Origin: Pseudomonas sp. URMO17WK12:I11
GTDB taxonomy: Bacteria > Pseudomonadota > Gammaproteobacteria > Pseudomonadales > Pseudomonadaceae
Assembly (NCBI RefSeq): GCF_007677725.1
Contig: NZ_VEDF01000002.1
Span: 1 to 64,000 of the forward strand
Length of the DNA stretch: 64,000 nt
Direction of reading: 5' to 3'
The number at the start of each line of letters is the position of its first letter. The first letter of the stretch is position 1. Below the pieces are notes generated by a model that did no database searches, was not told the DNA's origin, and was given only the letters and a program-made list of their open reading frames with translations. Positions 42,835 through 55,800 of this stretch are shown here, in pieces. The position numbers and the translations under genes were made by a program.

Positions 42835-44399
42835 CCGCCAGAGCACAGAGACGCCAACCCATTTCCACCGGCTCGGAGTGGACGTTCGAGCTCATCCAGA
42901 CCTACGACCGCGAAATCAGCCGCCTGGCCGAGCGCTACGCCCTGGACACCTATCCCAATCAGATCGAGGTGATCACTGCCGAGCAGATGATGGATGCCTA
43001 CGCCTCGGTGGGCATGCCGCTGGGCTATCACCACTGGTCCTATGGCAAACAGTTTCTCAATACCGAGAAATCCTACAGCCGCGGGCAGATGGGCCTGGCG
43101 TACGAAATCGTCATCAACTCCGACCCATGCATCGCCTACCTCATGGAAGAGAACACCATGTGCATGCAGGCACTGGTGATCGCGCACGCCTGCTACGGCC
43201 ACAACAGCTTCTTCAAAGGCAATTACCTGTTCCGGACCTGGACCGATGCTACCTCGATCATCGATTACCTGGTGTTTGCCAAGCAGTACATCGCCCAGTG
43301 CGAAGAGCGCCATGGCATCGATGCCGTCGAGGACCTGATCGACTCCTGCCACGCCCTGATGAACTACGGTGTCGACCGTTACAAGCGGCCCTACCCCATC
43401 TCTGCCGAGGAGGAACGCCGCCGGCAAAAGGACCGCGAGGAGCACCTGCAGCGGCAGATCAACGACCTCTGGCGCACCATCCCCAAGAGCGCCGACAAGG
43501 GCGGCGAGCGTGATGACGCGCGTTTCCCGGCCGAACCCCAGGAAAACATCCTCTACTTCATCGAGAAAAACGCCCCACTGCTGGAGCCTTGGCAGCGGGA
43601 GGTGGTGCGCATCGTGCGCAAGATCGCCCAGTACTTCTACCCACAGCGGCAAACCCAAGTAATGAACGAGGGTTGGGCGACCTTCTGGCACTACACCCTG
43701 ATGAACGATCTGTACGACGAGGGCTTGATCACCGAAGGCTTCATGATGGAGTTCTTGCAGTCGCACACCAGCGTGGTATTCCAACCCGGCTTCGACAGCC
43801 CCTACTACAACGGCATCAACCCGTATGCGCTGGGCTTCGCCATGTACATGGACATTCGTCGCATGTGCGAAAACCCAACCGAGGAGGACCGTCGCTGGTT
43901 CCCGGACATTGCGGGGGCCGACTGGCTGTCGACCGTCAAGTTTGCGATGAGCAGCTTCAAGGATGAGAGCTTCATCTTGCAGTACCTGTCACCCAAAGTG
44001 ATCCGCGACTTGAAGCTGTTCAGCATCCTCGATGACGACCAACGCGACGATCTGCTGGTGCCGGCGATTCATGACGAGGCCGGTTACCGTACCATTCGCG
44101 AACAGTTGGCGGCCCAGTACAACCTCGGCAACCGCGAGCCCAACGTTCAGATCTGGAGCATCGACCGGCGCGGCGATCGCTCGCTGACCCTGCGCCACCA
44201 ACAACACAACCGCAAACCGTTGGGCGAATCCACCGAAGAAGTCCTCAAGCACCTGCACCGCTTGTGGGGCTTCGATATTCACCTGGAAACCGTCCAGGGC
44301 GACCAGGTGGTCAAGACCCATCACATGCCCCCACGCGGGGAGCATGGCGAAGGCGCCGACTATGGGCGCATGGACCTCGCCGTGATCCATCACCTCTGA
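42831..44399 (+). CDS. SpoVR family protein
   Basis: A 522-aa protein of the SpoVR family, named from a Bacillus spore-cortex gene but present in many non-spore-formers. Conserved features are [22 protein letters not shown], the NHNSFF-like motif in [21 protein letters not shown] and [10 protein letters not shown]. The HN and E-x-x-x-x-x-H residues suggest a metal site (inference). It is the last gene of prkA-yeaH-spoVR, coupled by ATGA overlap. Confidence 0.9.
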   Translation: MTARAQRRQPISTGSEWTFELIQTYDREISRLAERYALDTYPNQIEVITAEQMMDAYASVGMPLGYHHWSYGKQFLNTEKSYSRGQMGLAYEIVINSDPCIAYLMEENTMCMQALVIAHACYGHNSFFKGNYLFRTWTDATSIIDYLVFAKQYIAQCEERHGIDAVEDLIDSCHALMNYGVDRYKRPYPISAEEERRRQKDREEHLQRQINDLWRTIPKSADKGGERDDARFPAEPQENILYFIEKNAPLLEPWQREVVRIVRKIAQYFYPQRQTQVMNEGWATFWHYTLMNDLYDEGLITEGFMMEFLQSHTSVVFQPGFDSPYYNGINPYALGFAMYMDIRRMCENPTEEDRRWFPDIAGADWLSTVKFAMSSFKDESFILQYLSPKVIRDLKLFSILDDDQRDDLLVPAIHDEAGYRTIREQLAAQYNLGNREPNVQIWSIDRRGDRSLTLRHQQHNRKPLGESTEEVLKHLHRLWGFDIHLETVQGDQVVKTHHMPPRGEHGEGADYGRMDLAVIHHL

Positions 44400-44406
44400 T
44401 GCACTG

Positions 44407-44444
44407 CCATTACTGTCGACAAGGTATGCTGTCGGCAGTAATGG
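44407..44444 (+). promoter_or_regulatory. 15-bp hairpin overlapping the cca ribosome binding site
   Basis: CCATTACTGTCGACA (44407-44421) pairs along its whole length, with one G-U, to 44430-44444, with an 8-nt loop. The last two bases of the 3' arm are the first two of the GGAGG Shine-Dalgarno (44443-44447), 6 nt before the cca ATG. There is no T-run, so it is a better candidate for translational or mRNA control than for termination. Confidence 0.6.
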
Positions 44445-44453
44445 AGGCTGCAC

Positions 44454-45548
44454 ATGCAAATTTACAAAGTTGGTGGTGCCGTGCGCGATCGCCTGCTCGG
44501 GCTGCCAGTCAGCGACGTCGATTGGCTGGTCGTGGGTGCCACGGTCGAGCAGATGCACGACGAGGGCTTTCGTCCGGTCGGCGCTGACTTTCCGGTATTC
44601 CTGCACCCCAAGACCGGCGAGGAGTATGCCCTGGCGCGCACCGAGCGCAAGAGCGGGCGTGGCTATGGCGGCTTCACCTTTCACGCCAGCCCTGAGGTGA
44701 CCCTCGAACAGGACCTGACTCGCCGCGACCTGACCATCAATGCGATGGCCGAGGATCTGCACGGGGTTATCCATGATCCCTACCACGGCCAGGCCGATCT
44801 GCAGCGGCGGATTCTGCGGCATGTTTCGCCGGCGTTTGCCGAAGATCCCCTACGGGTGCTGCGCGTTGCCCGGTTCGCCGCGCGCTACGCGGGCCTGGGC
44901 TTCAAGGTTGCAAAAGAGACCCTCGCACTGATGCGCCAGATCGCCGAATCTGGCGAGCTGCAGGCACTGACCGCAGAGCGCAGCTGGAAGGAAATCGAAC
45001 GGGCCTTGATGGAAGATCAACCGCAGGTATTCATCGAAGTCCTGCAGGCCTGCGGCGCCCTGGCGCAGTTGATGCCCGAGCTGCCGGACAATCTGCCCAC
45101 CCTGGCGGCATTGCGCCGGGCTGCGCAGTCACAGCAGCCCCTGCCGGTGCGCTGGGCATGCCTGTTGCGTGGATTGCCAGCGGCAGCAATCAAGGCTCTC
45201 AATCAGCGCTTCAAGGTTCCCCGCGAGTGCCAGGAGCTGGCTGTGCTGGTGGGAGAATACGCCGATCAGGCCGACCAGGCATTGCAGCTCCCTGCCGACA
45301 CGTTGCTGGAGCTATTGCAGAAGTTCGACGTCTATCGGCGCCCGCAGCGCTTCGAAATGTTCGTCGCCACCTGTCAGATGAGCCAGCCAGCGGCCTATCC
45401 ACAGGCTGGCTTTCTGCTCGGTGCGGCGGCAGCAGCGCGGGCAGTCGCAGTGCAGCCACTGGTGGCAGCGGGGCTGGCCGGCATGGCCTTGGGCGCGGCG
45501 CTCAAGGGTGAGCGATGCAAAGCGCTTGAAGCCTACATCCGCGGCTGA
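44454..45548 (+). CDS. cca: CCA-adding tRNA nucleotidyltransferase, without HD domain
   Basis: Class II CCA enzyme (364 aa) that builds and repairs the tRNA 3' CCA. The head domain shows [20 protein letters not shown] with the catalytic Asp pair, [17 protein letters not shown] and [13 protein letters not shown]. The C-terminal half lacks the HD phosphohydrolase motif (HxxD) present in E. coli Cca, consistent with its shorter length. It stands apart from the operon upstream, separated by a hairpin, and is convergent with folK. Confidence 0.94.
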   Translation: MQIYKVGGAVRDRLLGLPVSDVDWLVVGATVEQMHDEGFRPVGADFPVFLHPKTGEEYALARTERKSGRGYGGFTFHASPEVTLEQDLTRRDLTINAMAEDLHGVIHDPYHGQADLQRRILRHVSPAFAEDPLRVLRVARFAARYAGLGFKVAKETLALMRQIAESGELQALTAERSWKEIERALMEDQPQVFIEVLQACGALAQLMPELPDNLPTLAALRRAAQSQQPLPVRWACLLRGLPAAAIKALNQRFKVPRECQELAVLVGEYADQADQALQLPADTLLELLQKFDVYRRPQRFEMFVATCQMSQPAAYPQAGFLLGAAAAARAVAVQPLVAAGLAGMALGAALKGERCKALEAYIRG

Positions 45549-45561
45549 GCGCAGCGCTGGG

Positions 45562-46071
45562 TCACACCGGCGTCAACTGCAACCCGCGCCACTCAAAGGC
45601 AACCGGCGCCAGGACCTGCTCGATCTGCGCCTGCTGCCACAACTGCGCCATGCTTTTGCCCACGCCTGGATGCATCAGTGTCGGGGCCAATAGTGACAGT
45701 GGCCAGAGCACGAAGGCGTTCTTCAGGATTTCGGCCCGCGGCAGCACCAACCCGTCGAAGGTGCCATGCAGATCGTCGTACATCAGCACATCGATATCCA
45801 GCGGCAGGCCCTTGCGCTCAGGCGCATAGCGACCATTGTCCGCCTCGATGAACTTGAGCCGGCGATCGAGCTCGAGCAGCGGCAAATCGGTTTTGCCGGT
45901 CACCACGAAGTTGATGAATGGCCCACTCTTGATACCGACCGCCTGACTCTCGAAGGCCGGCGAGCAGTGCATGTCGCTGAGGATCGCCGCCAACGCGTCC
46001 AGCCCGGCACACAGATGCCGATGGCGGTCGATGTTGCTGCCAAGGCCCAGATAAACCGTGCTCAGAGACAT
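45562..46071 (-). CDS. folK: 2-amino-4-hydroxy-6-hydroxymethyldihydropteridine pyrophosphokinase
   Basis: Transfers pyrophosphate to the pterin in folate synthesis. It is 169 aa. Motifs are YLGLGSNIDRHRH, LLELDRRLKFIE, GLPLDIDVLMYDD and HGTFDGLVLPRAEILKNAFVLWPL (the family's R/H-rich loop and metal-binding Asp pair). It overlaps folB by 10 bp, so the two sequential folate steps are coupled. Pseudomonas may carry a second folK elsewhere. Confidence 0.92.
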   Translation of the reverse strand: MSLSTVYLGLGSNIDRHRHLCAGLDALAAILSDMHCSPAFESQAVGIKSGPFINFVVTGKTDLPLLELDRRLKFIEADNGRYAPERKGLPLDIDVLMYDDLHGTFDGLVLPRAEILKNAFVLWPLSLLAPTLMHPGVGKSMAQLWQQAQIEQVLAPVAFEWRGLQLTPV

Positions 46072-46418
46072 CCGCGCTCGATCTCCACGCCGACACCGCC
46101 ACGGGCCGCGGGTACCGCGCCCGGCTTGGTCAGCTTCAACCGCACCCAGGGAATGTGAAACTCCTGCATCAAGGTCGCCACCAGACGCTCGGCGAAGGTC
46201 TCGACCAATTCGAAGCGCGCCTGCTCGGCAAACGCCTGGATGCGCGCCGATACGCTGGCGTAATCCAGAGCCAGATTCAGGTCATCGCCGGCTGCCGCTG
46301 GGCGGTTGTCCCAGGCGAAACTCAGGTCCAGGCGCAGGCACTGGCGAATATCGCGCTCCCAGTCATAGGCACCGATCACGGTATCGACTTCCAGGCCTTC
46401 GATGAACACTCTGTCCAA
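46062..46418 (-). CDS. folB: Dihydroneopterin aldolase
   Basis: Cleaves dihydroneopterin for folate synthesis. It is 118 aa. Family residues are [21 protein letters not shown] and [14 protein letters not shown]. The best start is a TTG at 46418 preceded by GGAGAG. No ATG gives the conserved N-terminus; an ATG at 46442 would add eight unmatched residues. Its 3' end overlaps folK. Confidence 0.9.
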   Translation of the reverse strand: MDRVFIEGLEVDTVIGAYDWERDIRQCLRLDLSFAWDNRPAAAGDDLNLALDYASVSARIQAFAEQARFELVETFAERLVATLMQEFHIPWVRLKLTKPGAVPAARGGVGVEIERGCL

Positions 46419-46492
46419 GCACTTCTCTCCACGACACGACAAGGGCGACTGGCGCCGTTAGAATCAGGGCGTCCTCGCCCGGAATAGTTAGC

Positions 46493-47062
46493 ATGTTTTG
46501 GTTATTGGCACTGCTCGCCTACCTGCTCGGCTCACTGTCCTTCGCCATTGTCCTGAGCCGCCTGACCGGTAGCCCAGACCCGCGTTGCAGTGGCTCGGGC
46601 AATGCCGGCGCCACCAACATGCTACGCCTGGCGGGCCGCAAGATGGCGATCCTGACGCTGCTGGGCGACCTGTGCAAGGGCTTGTTGCCGGTTCTGTTGG
46701 CCCGCGCTGCCGGCCTGGGCCTGCAGGAGCAGGCCTGGATCGGCATGTGCGCGGTGCTCGGCCACCTGTTTCCGCTGTACTTCCGCTTCCGCGGCGGCAA
46801 GGGCGTTGCCACTGCCGCTGGCATGCTCATGGGGCTGTACCTGCCGGCTGCCTTGCTGGCCATGGCCGCCTGGCTACTGACCTTCTACCTGACCCGAACC
46901 AGCTCGCTGGCAGCGCTGGTCGCCACGCCCCTGACCCTGCCACTGCTGGCCTGGCGCGAGCCCGAGGCGTTGCTGCCGATCGCCGTGCTGACGGTGATGA
47001 TCGTCTGGCGTCACCGCAACAACCTGCGCGACCTGCTGGCCGGGCGCGAACGCCACTTCTGA
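46493..47062 (+). CDS. plsY: Glycerol-3-phosphate acyltransferase PlsY
   Basis: Inner-membrane enzyme (189 aa, about five helices) transferring acyl groups from acyl-phosphate to glycerol-3-phosphate, the first step of phospholipid synthesis. The three PlsY motifs are visible: [23 protein letters not shown] and [13 protein letters not shown]. It is divergent from folB and convergent with tsaD. Confidence 0.95.
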   Translation: MFWLLALLAYLLGSLSFAIVLSRLTGSPDPRCSGSGNAGATNMLRLAGRKMAILTLLGDLCKGLLPVLLARAAGLGLQEQAWIGMCAVLGHLFPLYFRFRGGKGVATAAGMLMGLYLPAALLAMAAWLLTFYLTRTSSLAALVATPLTLPLLAWREPEALLPIAVLTVMIVWRHRNNLRDLLAGRERHF

Positions 47063-47074
47063 CCTGGCAAGCGC

Positions 47075-48100
47075 TCAGACCGGCGGCAGCTGCTCCATCG
47101 GCCAACGGGCCTGCACACTGATCGCCAGGTCCTGCTGCTGACCGGCCAGCAGGCGCTGGCAGCCGGCATAGGCGATCATGGCGCCATTGTCGGTACAGAA
47201 CTGCGGGCGCGCGTAGTAGACATTGCCCTTGATGCTGGCCAGCATGTCTTCCAGCGAAGCCCGCAGTGCCTTGTTGGCGCTCACGCCACCGGCGATCACC
47301 AGGCGCTTGAGGCCGGTCTGTTTGAGGGCGCGCTTGCACTTGATGGTCAGAGTCTCCACCACGGCCTGCTGGAATGCCAGGGACAGGTCGCAACGGGTTT
47401 GCTCGCTGTCGTCGCCAGCATGCTTGCATTGCTGCCAGGTGTTCAGGGCAAAGGTCTTGAGGCCGCTGAAGCTGAATTCCAGACCCGGACGATCGGTCAT
47501 CGGCCGCGGGAACACGAACCGCCCAGGTACGCCCTGCTCGGCCAGACGCGCGATCTCCGGCCCGCCAGGGTAATTGAGGCCGATCAGCTTGGCGGTCTTG
47601 TCGAACGCTTCGCCAGCCGCATCATCGAGGCTTTCGCCGAGCAACTCGTAGTGGCCGATACCATCGACCCGCACCAGCTGCGTATGGCCACCGGAGACCA
47701 ACAAAGCGACGAACGGGAACTGCGGCGGATTTTCCTCGAGCATCGGCGCCAACAGATGGCCTTCCATATGGTGCACGCCGATTGCCGGGATATCCCAGGC
47801 AAAAGCCAGTGCCTGCGCGCACGAGGCGCCGACCAGCAGCGCCCCGACCAGGCCCGGGCCTGCGGTATAGGCGATGGCGTCGATTTCGGTAGCGACACAG
47901 CCGGCCTCGTCCAGCACCTGGCGGATGAGCGGCAGCATGCGCTTGACGTGATCGCGTGAGGCAAGCTCGGGCACCACGCCGCCGAACACGCGGTGCAGGT
48001 CGATCTGGCTGAACAGCGCGTCGGCCAACAAACCGCGCTCGCTGTCGTATAATGCGACGCCGGTTTCGTCGCAGGATGTTTCTAATCCCAGTACTAGCAT
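47075..48100 (-). CDS. tsaD: tRNA threonylcarbamoyladenosine transferase TsaD
   Basis: Catalytic subunit for t6A37 modification of ANN-reading tRNAs, acting with TsaB and TsaE. It is 341 aa. Metal ligands H111 and H115 are in [10 protein letters not shown], and the N-terminal [15 protein letters not shown] and C-terminal [13 protein letters not shown] are diagnostic. It is divergent from rpsU, as in the classical macromolecular-synthesis locus. Confidence 0.96.
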   Translation of the reverse strand: MLVLGLETSCDETGVALYDSERGLLADALFSQIDLHRVFGGVVPELASRDHVKRMLPLIRQVLDEAGCVATEIDAIAYTAGPGLVGALLVGASCAQALAFAWDIPAIGVHHMEGHLLAPMLEENPPQFPFVALLVSGGHTQLVRVDGIGHYELLGESLDDAAGEAFDKTAKLIGLNYPGGPEIARLAEQGVPGRFVFPRPMTDRPGLEFSFSGLKTFALNTWQQCKHAGDDSEQTRCDLSLAFQQAVVETLTIKCKRALKQTGLKRLVIAGGVSANKALRASLEDMLASIKGNVYYARPQFCTDNGAMIAYAGCQRLLAGQQQDLAISVQARWPMEQLPPV

Positions 48101-48204
48101 GGGCTCGTCCCTTGTGGGGGCTGAATTCGAAGCCGCGCATGATAGTCCCCGTGCCGGGTGCCGACCAGCGGTTTTCGATCAGAGGCTTTGCATTCCGGCG
48201 TACT

Positions 48205-48227
48205 AAGGGTTAACATCCGCAACCCTT
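48205..48227 (+). promoter_or_regulatory. Hairpin upstream of rpsU
   Basis: AAGGGTT (48205-48211) and AACCCTT (48221-48227) form a 7-bp stem with a 9-nt loop, about 80 nt before the rpsU ATG. It may belong to an rpsU leader. The -10-like TATAAT at 48048-48053, inside the divergent tsaD gene, is a possible upstream start. Confidence 0.35.
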
Positions 48228-48304
48228 GAAAACCGACGTTCTCCAGCACACCTTTGTTTTGCCAGGAGCACGTCTACCCCGGTAATGAATTAAGGTAGCC
48301 CTGG

Positions 48305-48520
48305 ATGCCAGCCGTCAAAGTTAAAGAGAACGAACCCTTCGACGTAGCTCTGCGTCGTTTCAAGCGCTCCTGCGAAAAAGCCGGTGTACTGGCTGAAGTT
48401 CGTAGCCGCGAGTTTTACGAGAAGCCGACCGCCGAGCGTAAGCGTAAAGCAGCTGCTGCTGTTAAGCGTCACGCCAAGAAAGTTCAGCGCGAACAGCGCC
48501 GCGCCGTTCGTCTGTACTAA
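48305..48520 (+). CDS. rpsU: 30S ribosomal protein S21
   Basis: A 71-aa highly basic protein ([21 protein letters not shown] at the N-terminus, [15 protein letters not shown] tail). S21 binds 16S rRNA near the 3' end and assists initiation. It is the first gene of the rpsU-dnaG-rpoD operon. Confidence 0.97.
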   Translation: MPAVKVKENEPFDVALRRFKRSCEKAGVLAEVRSREFYEKPTAERKRKAAAAVKRHAKKVQREQRRAVRLY

Positions 48521-48552
48521 TACAGACGTTCTACGCAAAAAGCTTCTGCCCT

Positions 48553-48571
48553 GCCCGGCTCTCCGCCGGGC
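48553..48571 (+). terminator. Hairpin between rpsU and dnaG
   Basis: GCCCGGC / GCCGGGC with loop TCTCC, 33 nt past the rpsU stop. There is no T-run. In E. coli a partial terminator here limits dnaG expression relative to rpsU; this may be the counterpart. The rest of the 287-nt gap shows nothing I can assign. Confidence 0.45.
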
Positions 48572-48807
48572 CGATGGCAGCGGTTTGGTTACACACCTTG
48601 AGCAGCTAGCCCAAGGCGCCCGTCGCAACCTGCAGTGGGCACAGCAGTAAAGTGTCAGTGCTGGCTTCGGCCAGGCGTGCACGTCATGACTGACGAGCCC
48701 TTGCGGCTGCCGACGAGCACATTTTTCCTCGCATTTTCCCTGTCAGCCTTCGCCCTTGTCGTCGCGGTAGCGATTAGACTTGCCAGCTGCCAGATGACGA
48801 GATTGCC

Positions 48808-50787
48808 ATGGCCGGGCTCATTCCCCAAAGCTTCATCGACGACCTGATCAACCGCCTCGACATCGTCGACGTGGTGAGTTCACGTGTCCAACTGAAAAAG
48901 ACCGGCAAGAACTACTCCGCCTGCTGCCCGTTCCACAAGGAAAAAACCCCTTCCTTCACGGTCAGCCCCGACAAGCAGTTCTATTACTGCTTTGGCTGCG
49001 GCGCCGGCGGCAATGCCCTTGGCTTCGTCATGGACCACGACAACCTGGACTTCCCCCAGGCCGTCGAGGAGCTGGCCCGCGCAGCCGGCATGGAAGTGCC
49101 CCGTGAACAGGGCCGGCGCGACAACAAGCCGCGTCAGCCGACCGACTCGCCGCTCTACCCGCTGCTCGATGCCGCCGCAGAGTTCTATCGCCAGGCGCTG
49201 CGCAGTCACCCGACCCGCAAGGCGGCTGTGGACTACCTCAAGGGCCGCGGCCTGTCGGGCGAAATCGCCCGTGACTTCGGCCTGGGCTTTGCCCCGCCAG
49301 GCTGGGATAACCTGCTCAAGCACCTGGGTGCCGACACCCTGCAGCAGAAGGTCATGATCGATGCCGGCCTGCTGATCGAAAATGCCGAGAGCGGCAAGCG
49401 CTACGATCGTTTTCGCGACCGGGTCATGTTCCCGATCCGCGACAGTCGCGGGCGCATCATCGCGTTCGGTGGCCGGGTGCTGGGCGATGACAAACCCAAG
49501 TACCTCAACTCTCCGGAAACCCCGGTGTTCCACAAGGGCCAGGAGCTCTACGGGCTCTACGAAGCGCGCAAGCACAACCGCAACCTCGACGAGATCATCG
49601 TCGTCGAGGGTTACATGGATGTCATCGCCCTGGCACAACAAGGCCTGCGCAACGCCGTGGCGACCCTCGGTACCGCCACCAGCGAAGAGCACCTCAAGCG
49701 CCTGTTCCGCGTAGTGCCCAGCGTGCTGTTCTGTTTCGACGGCGACCAGGCTGGGCGCAAGGCTGCCTGGCGTGCGCTTGAATCGACCCTGTCGGCCTTG
49801 CAGGACGGGCGCCGCGCGCGCTTTTTATTCCTGCCCGAAGGCGAAGACCCGGATAGCCTGGTGCGCGCCGAAGGCACCGACGCGTTTCAGGCACGCATCA
49901 ACCAGCACGCACAACCGCTGGCTGACTATTTCTTCGAGCAACTGAGCAACGAAGCCGACCCGCGCTCCCTGGAAGGCAAGGCGCACATGGCGACCTTGGC
50001 AGCACCGTTGATCGAAAAGATCCCCGGCGCCAACCTGCGGCAACTGATGCGTAACCGTCTGCGCGAGATCACCGGCCTCGATCCGCAGCAAGTCGAGCAA
50101 CTGGCGCAACAAGCGCCTGCGCCGAGCAGCGTGCCGGACTACGATCCAGGCTATGACTATGACGCCATGGCCAGTTACAGCCCCGACTATGGCGACATGC
50201 CGCAGCTCGATTACGCACACGCGCCACAGGAGCAGGCATGGAAGCCGAACAAAGGTGGCGGCAAGAAGCAATGGAGCGACAAGCCCTGGGACAAGAATCG
50301 CAAGGGTGGCAAGCCGTGGCAGCGTGACGAGGCACCGCCGCGCGTGCCGGCACCGGTCGAGCCGCCCACCCTGGCCGCGCTGCGCACGTTGCTGCATCAC
50401 CCGCTATTGGCTGGCAAGGTCGAAGACGCCAGCCATTTCGCCGACGAAGAGCACCTGTATAGCCAGCTGCTGGTGGCGCTGATCGAAGCCGCGCAGAAAA
50501 ATCCTGGGCTAAGCTCAATGCAGCTGATCGCACGCTGGCACGGTACCGAACAGGGCCGCCTGCTGCGCGCACTGGCGGAAAAGGAATGGCTGATCGTCGC
50601 CGACAGCCTTGAACAACAGTTTTTCGACACCATTACTAGCTTGTCCGCCCGCCAACGCGAGCGAAGTCTGGAACAACTGCTCAGGAAATCACGTCAAAGC
50701 GAATTGACCAGCGAGGAAAAATCGCAGCTTCTCGCGCTGCTGAGCCGGAATGTTCCCGCACAAACGCCGACCTCATCTGGCGCGTGA
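48808..50787 (+). CDS. dnaG: DNA primase DnaG
   Basis: Synthesises RNA primers at the replication fork. It is 659 aa. The N-terminal zinc ribbon is CCPFHKEKTPSF with FYYCFGCGAGGN. The TOPRIM domain includes VVEGYMDVIAL and CFDGDQAGRKA, with acidic metal ligands. A low-complexity linker (about 440-520, rich in Tyr, Gly and Lys) precedes the C-terminal DnaB-binding domain. Confidence 0.96.
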   Translation: MAGLIPQSFIDDLINRLDIVDVVSSRVQLKKTGKNYSACCPFHKEKTPSFTVSPDKQFYYCFGCGAGGNALGFVMDHDNLDFPQAVEELARAAGMEVPREQGRRDNKPRQPTDSPLYPLLDAAAEFYRQALRSHPTRKAAVDYLKGRGLSGEIARDFGLGFAPPGWDNLLKHLGADTLQQKVMIDAGLLIENAESGKRYDRFRDRVMFPIRDSRGRIIAFGGRVLGDDKPKYLNSPETPVFHKGQELYGLYEARKHNRNLDEIIVVEGYMDVIALAQQGLRNAVATLGTATSEEHLKRLFRVVPSVLFCFDGDQAGRKAAWRALESTLSALQDGRRARFLFLPEGEDPDSLVRAEGTDAFQARINQHAQPLADYFFEQLSNEADPRSLEGKAHMATLAAPLIEKIPGANLRQLMRNRLREITGLDPQQVEQLAQQAPAPSSVPDYDPGYDYDAMASYSPDYGDMPQLDYAHAPQEQAWKPNKGGGKKQWSDKPWDKNRKGGKPWQRDEAPPRVPAPVEPPTLAALRTLLHHPLLAGKVEDASHFADEEHLYSQLLVALIEAAQKNPGLSSMQLIARWHGTEQGRLLRALAEKEWLIVADSLEQQFFDTITSLSARQRERSLEQLLRKSRQSELTSEEKSQLLALLSRNVPAQTPTSSGA

Positions 50788-50801
50788 GGCCCATGCTCGG
50801 G

Positions 50802-50807
50802 TATAAT
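50802..50807 (+). promoter_or_regulatory. Candidate -10 element before rpoD
   Basis: A consensus TATAAT lies in the dnaG-rpoD gap, 48 nt before the rpoD start. The -35 position (about 50779) reads GGCGCG and is poor, so this could be an extra start for rpoD or a chance match. Confidence 0.35.
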
Positions 50808-50854
50808 CCTCGGCTTGTTTTTTGCCCGCCAAGACCTTCAGTGGATAGGGTGTT

Positions 50855-52702
<1,848 letters not shown>

Positions 52703-52710
52703 CGATCAGA

Positions 52711-52733
52711 CCCCGGCCCAGGCCGGGGTTTTT
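52711..52733 (+). terminator. Intrinsic terminator of rpoD
   Basis: CCCCGGC / GCCGGGG with loop CCAG, followed directly by TTTTTC, starting 9 nt after the rpoD stop. Confidence 0.93.
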
Positions 52734-52821
52734 CTTATCCGACAAATAGTTGTGGACGGCTAGTCGACTGGCCATTTGCCCGTCTACACTCGAGTTCAGA
52801 CCCACTGAACGCGAGAGTGCT

Positions 52822-55800
52822 ATGCAGCCGATGCCGGCCATCCTGTTGTTGCTCCTGATCTTGTGGAACACAACGGCCGGCGCCCTGACCCTGACAGACG
52901 AAGAAAAAACCTGGCTTGCTGAGCATCCACAGCTGAAGCTGGGCGTCTACGCCTCCCGGCCACCGTTCGAGTTTCGTGACCAGGAGGGCCGGTACCAGGG
53001 ATTGGCCGCCGATTACATCAGCTCGCTCCAGGAACGTCTTGGGGTGAACATGACGCCGGTCGAGCCCAGCAGCTGGAACGATGTGCTGCAGCAGGCGCGC
53101 GAAGGGCGTATCGATTTGCTGCCCGGCATCATGTCCACGCCCGAGCGCCAGGATTACCTGGCGTTCACCCGTCCGTACCTGGACTTCCCCATCGTCATAC
53201 TGGCCCACAAGGGCGGCCCGCAACCGCGCACGATCAACGACCTGTACGGGTTGAAGGTAGCGGTGGTCGAGAACTACGCGCCGCATGAACTGATGCGTGC
53301 CCATCACCCGGACCTCAACCTGGTGAGAATGCCCAACCTCACCTCGGCACTCCAGGCCTTGGCCACCGACACGGTGGACGCGGTGGTCGGCGACCTCGCC
53401 TCGAGCGTGTGGAGCCTGCGCCAGCTCAAGCTCGAAGGGCTGTACGTCAGCGGCGAGACGCCCTACCGCTATCAGCTGGCCATGGCCGCACCGCGCAGCG
53501 AACACGTGCTGATCGGCATCCTCGACAAGGCGATGGCTGACATGTCCAGCGCCGAAATCGCCGACATTCAGCAACGCTGGGTCGGCAATGTCGTGGACCA
53601 ACGCAGTTTCTGGCGCGACATGTTGCTGTATGGCCTGCCGGCGGTGTTGCTGCTGGTGGCGATCCTGGCCGTGGTCATTCGGATCAATCGCCGGCTCAGC
53701 TCCGAAATATCCCGCCGAATTGCCCTGGAACAAGAACTGCGCAGCAGCGAATACCATTATCGCGGCCTGATCGAGAGCCTGTCGGCCATCGCCTGGGAAG
53801 CCGACGCCAACGACTTCACCTACCGCTATGTCTCCCCTCACGCCGAAGACCTGTTGGGCTATCCGCTGCACGACTGGCTCAAACCGGGCTTCTGGCGCAG
53901 CATCGTGCACCCCGACGACGCACTCTGGGCCCAGGCTTTCTGCGAAAGCGAAACTGCAGCTGGGCGCGATCATAGCCTCGACTACCGCGTGTTGCGCGCC
54001 GATGGCCAGCCGCTTTGGGTGCGCAACATCGTCAGCATGATCGAGCACGGCCACCGTCCGGTGATGCGTGGCCTGATGATCGACATCAGTGAAACCAAGC
54101 GCACCGAGGACGCCCTGCGCCTGTCGGAGCAGAAGTTCGCCTCGGTCTTCGAGCAGTGCCCGGACATCCTGCTGATTGCCCGGCACAGCGATGGCGTGCT
54201 GCTGGAGGTCAACGAAGCGTTCGAAGAGCAGATCGGCCTGAGCCCGGGCGAAGCGCTCGGCCGCACCGCCACCGAACTCAACCTGTGGGCCGACGAAGGC
54301 ATGGGGCCCAAACTGTTGCAGCGTCTGCATGAAGGCGGCATCCGCAACCTGGAAATGAGCTTTCGCCGCAGCAATGGCCAGCTATTCACAGGCCTGACCT
54401 CGGCCGAGACCTTCGAGCTCGATGGCACCCTGGCGCTGGTCGTGGCAGTTCGCGACATCAGTCAACTCAAGGAAACCCAGCAGCAACTGCAAACCTCGGA
54501 AGAAAAGTTTGCCAAAGCTTTCCATGCCTCCCCGGACGGTTTGCTGCTGTCACGCCAGAGCGACGGCCTGCTGCTTGAGGTCAACGAAGGCTTTTGCCGC
54601 CTGACCGGTTATGAATTCCGCCAGCCGATCGACCAGACCTCGTTCGACCTGGGCATCTGGGTCGATCTGAACGAGCGCAAGCGCCTGGTCGAACGCCTGG
54701 GCCGGGATGGCTTCGTGCGCGACTTCAGTTGCCACCTGCGGCGCAGCGACGGGCAGATTCGCCTGTGCGAGCTGTCGGCCAGGCCGCTGCCGATCGCGGG
54801 CGTCGACTGCATGCTGACCATCGCCCGCGATATCACCGAACGCCACTTGATGCAGGAAAAACTGCAGCTGGCGGCCACCGTGTTCGAGAACACCGCCGAA
54901 GGCGTGTTGATCACTGATACCGACCAGCGCATCAGCGCCGTCAACCGCGCCTTCAGTGAAATTACCGGCTACAGCGAGATCGAGGCGCTTGGCCAAACCC
55001 CGCGCCTGCTGGCCTCCGGCCAACATGACAGCGCCTTCTACGCGGCCATGTGGCACCAGCTGACTGCAGAAGGCCATTGGCAAGGCGAGATCTTCAACAA
55101 GCGCAAGAATGGCGAGCTCTACCCTGGTTGGTTGACCATCAGCGCCGTGCGCAACAGCGAGCGCGAAATCACCCACTTCGTGGCGGTGTTCGCCGATATC
55201 TCAAGCCTCAAGCACGCCCAGGCCAAGCTCGACTACCAGGCCCACCATGACCCGCTGACCGGCCTGCCGAACCGCGCCCTGTTCGAGAATCGCCTGCAGG
55301 CGGTGTTGACCTGCGCGCAGGTGTCCAACCGCCAGGGCGCGGTGCTGTTCCTCGACCTGGACCGCTTCAAGCACATCAACGACAGCCTCGGTCACCCGGT
55401 GGGCGACTTGCTGCTCAAAGGCATTGCCCAGCGCCTCAAGGAGCAGGTGCGCGACGTCGATACCGTGGCGCGTCTGGGCGGCGATGAGTTCATCATTTTG
55501 CTGCCAGGCCTGCACAAACCCAGCGATGCCGACGCCATCGCCAACAAGCTGCTGGCGTGCTTCGCCGCGCCATTCCAGGCTGGCGAGCACGAGTTCTTCA
55601 CCAGTGCCAGCATTGGTTCGAGCCTCTACCCGCAGGACGGCACCGACGTCGCCACGTTGATTCGCAACGCCGATGCCGCCATGTACCGCTCCAAGGCCAA
55701 AGGCCGTAACCGCGTCGAAGCCTACACCCGCGACCTGACCGTGCAGGCCAGCGAGCGCATCGCTATGGAGCACGAGCTGCGCCGCGCCATCGAGCGCAAC

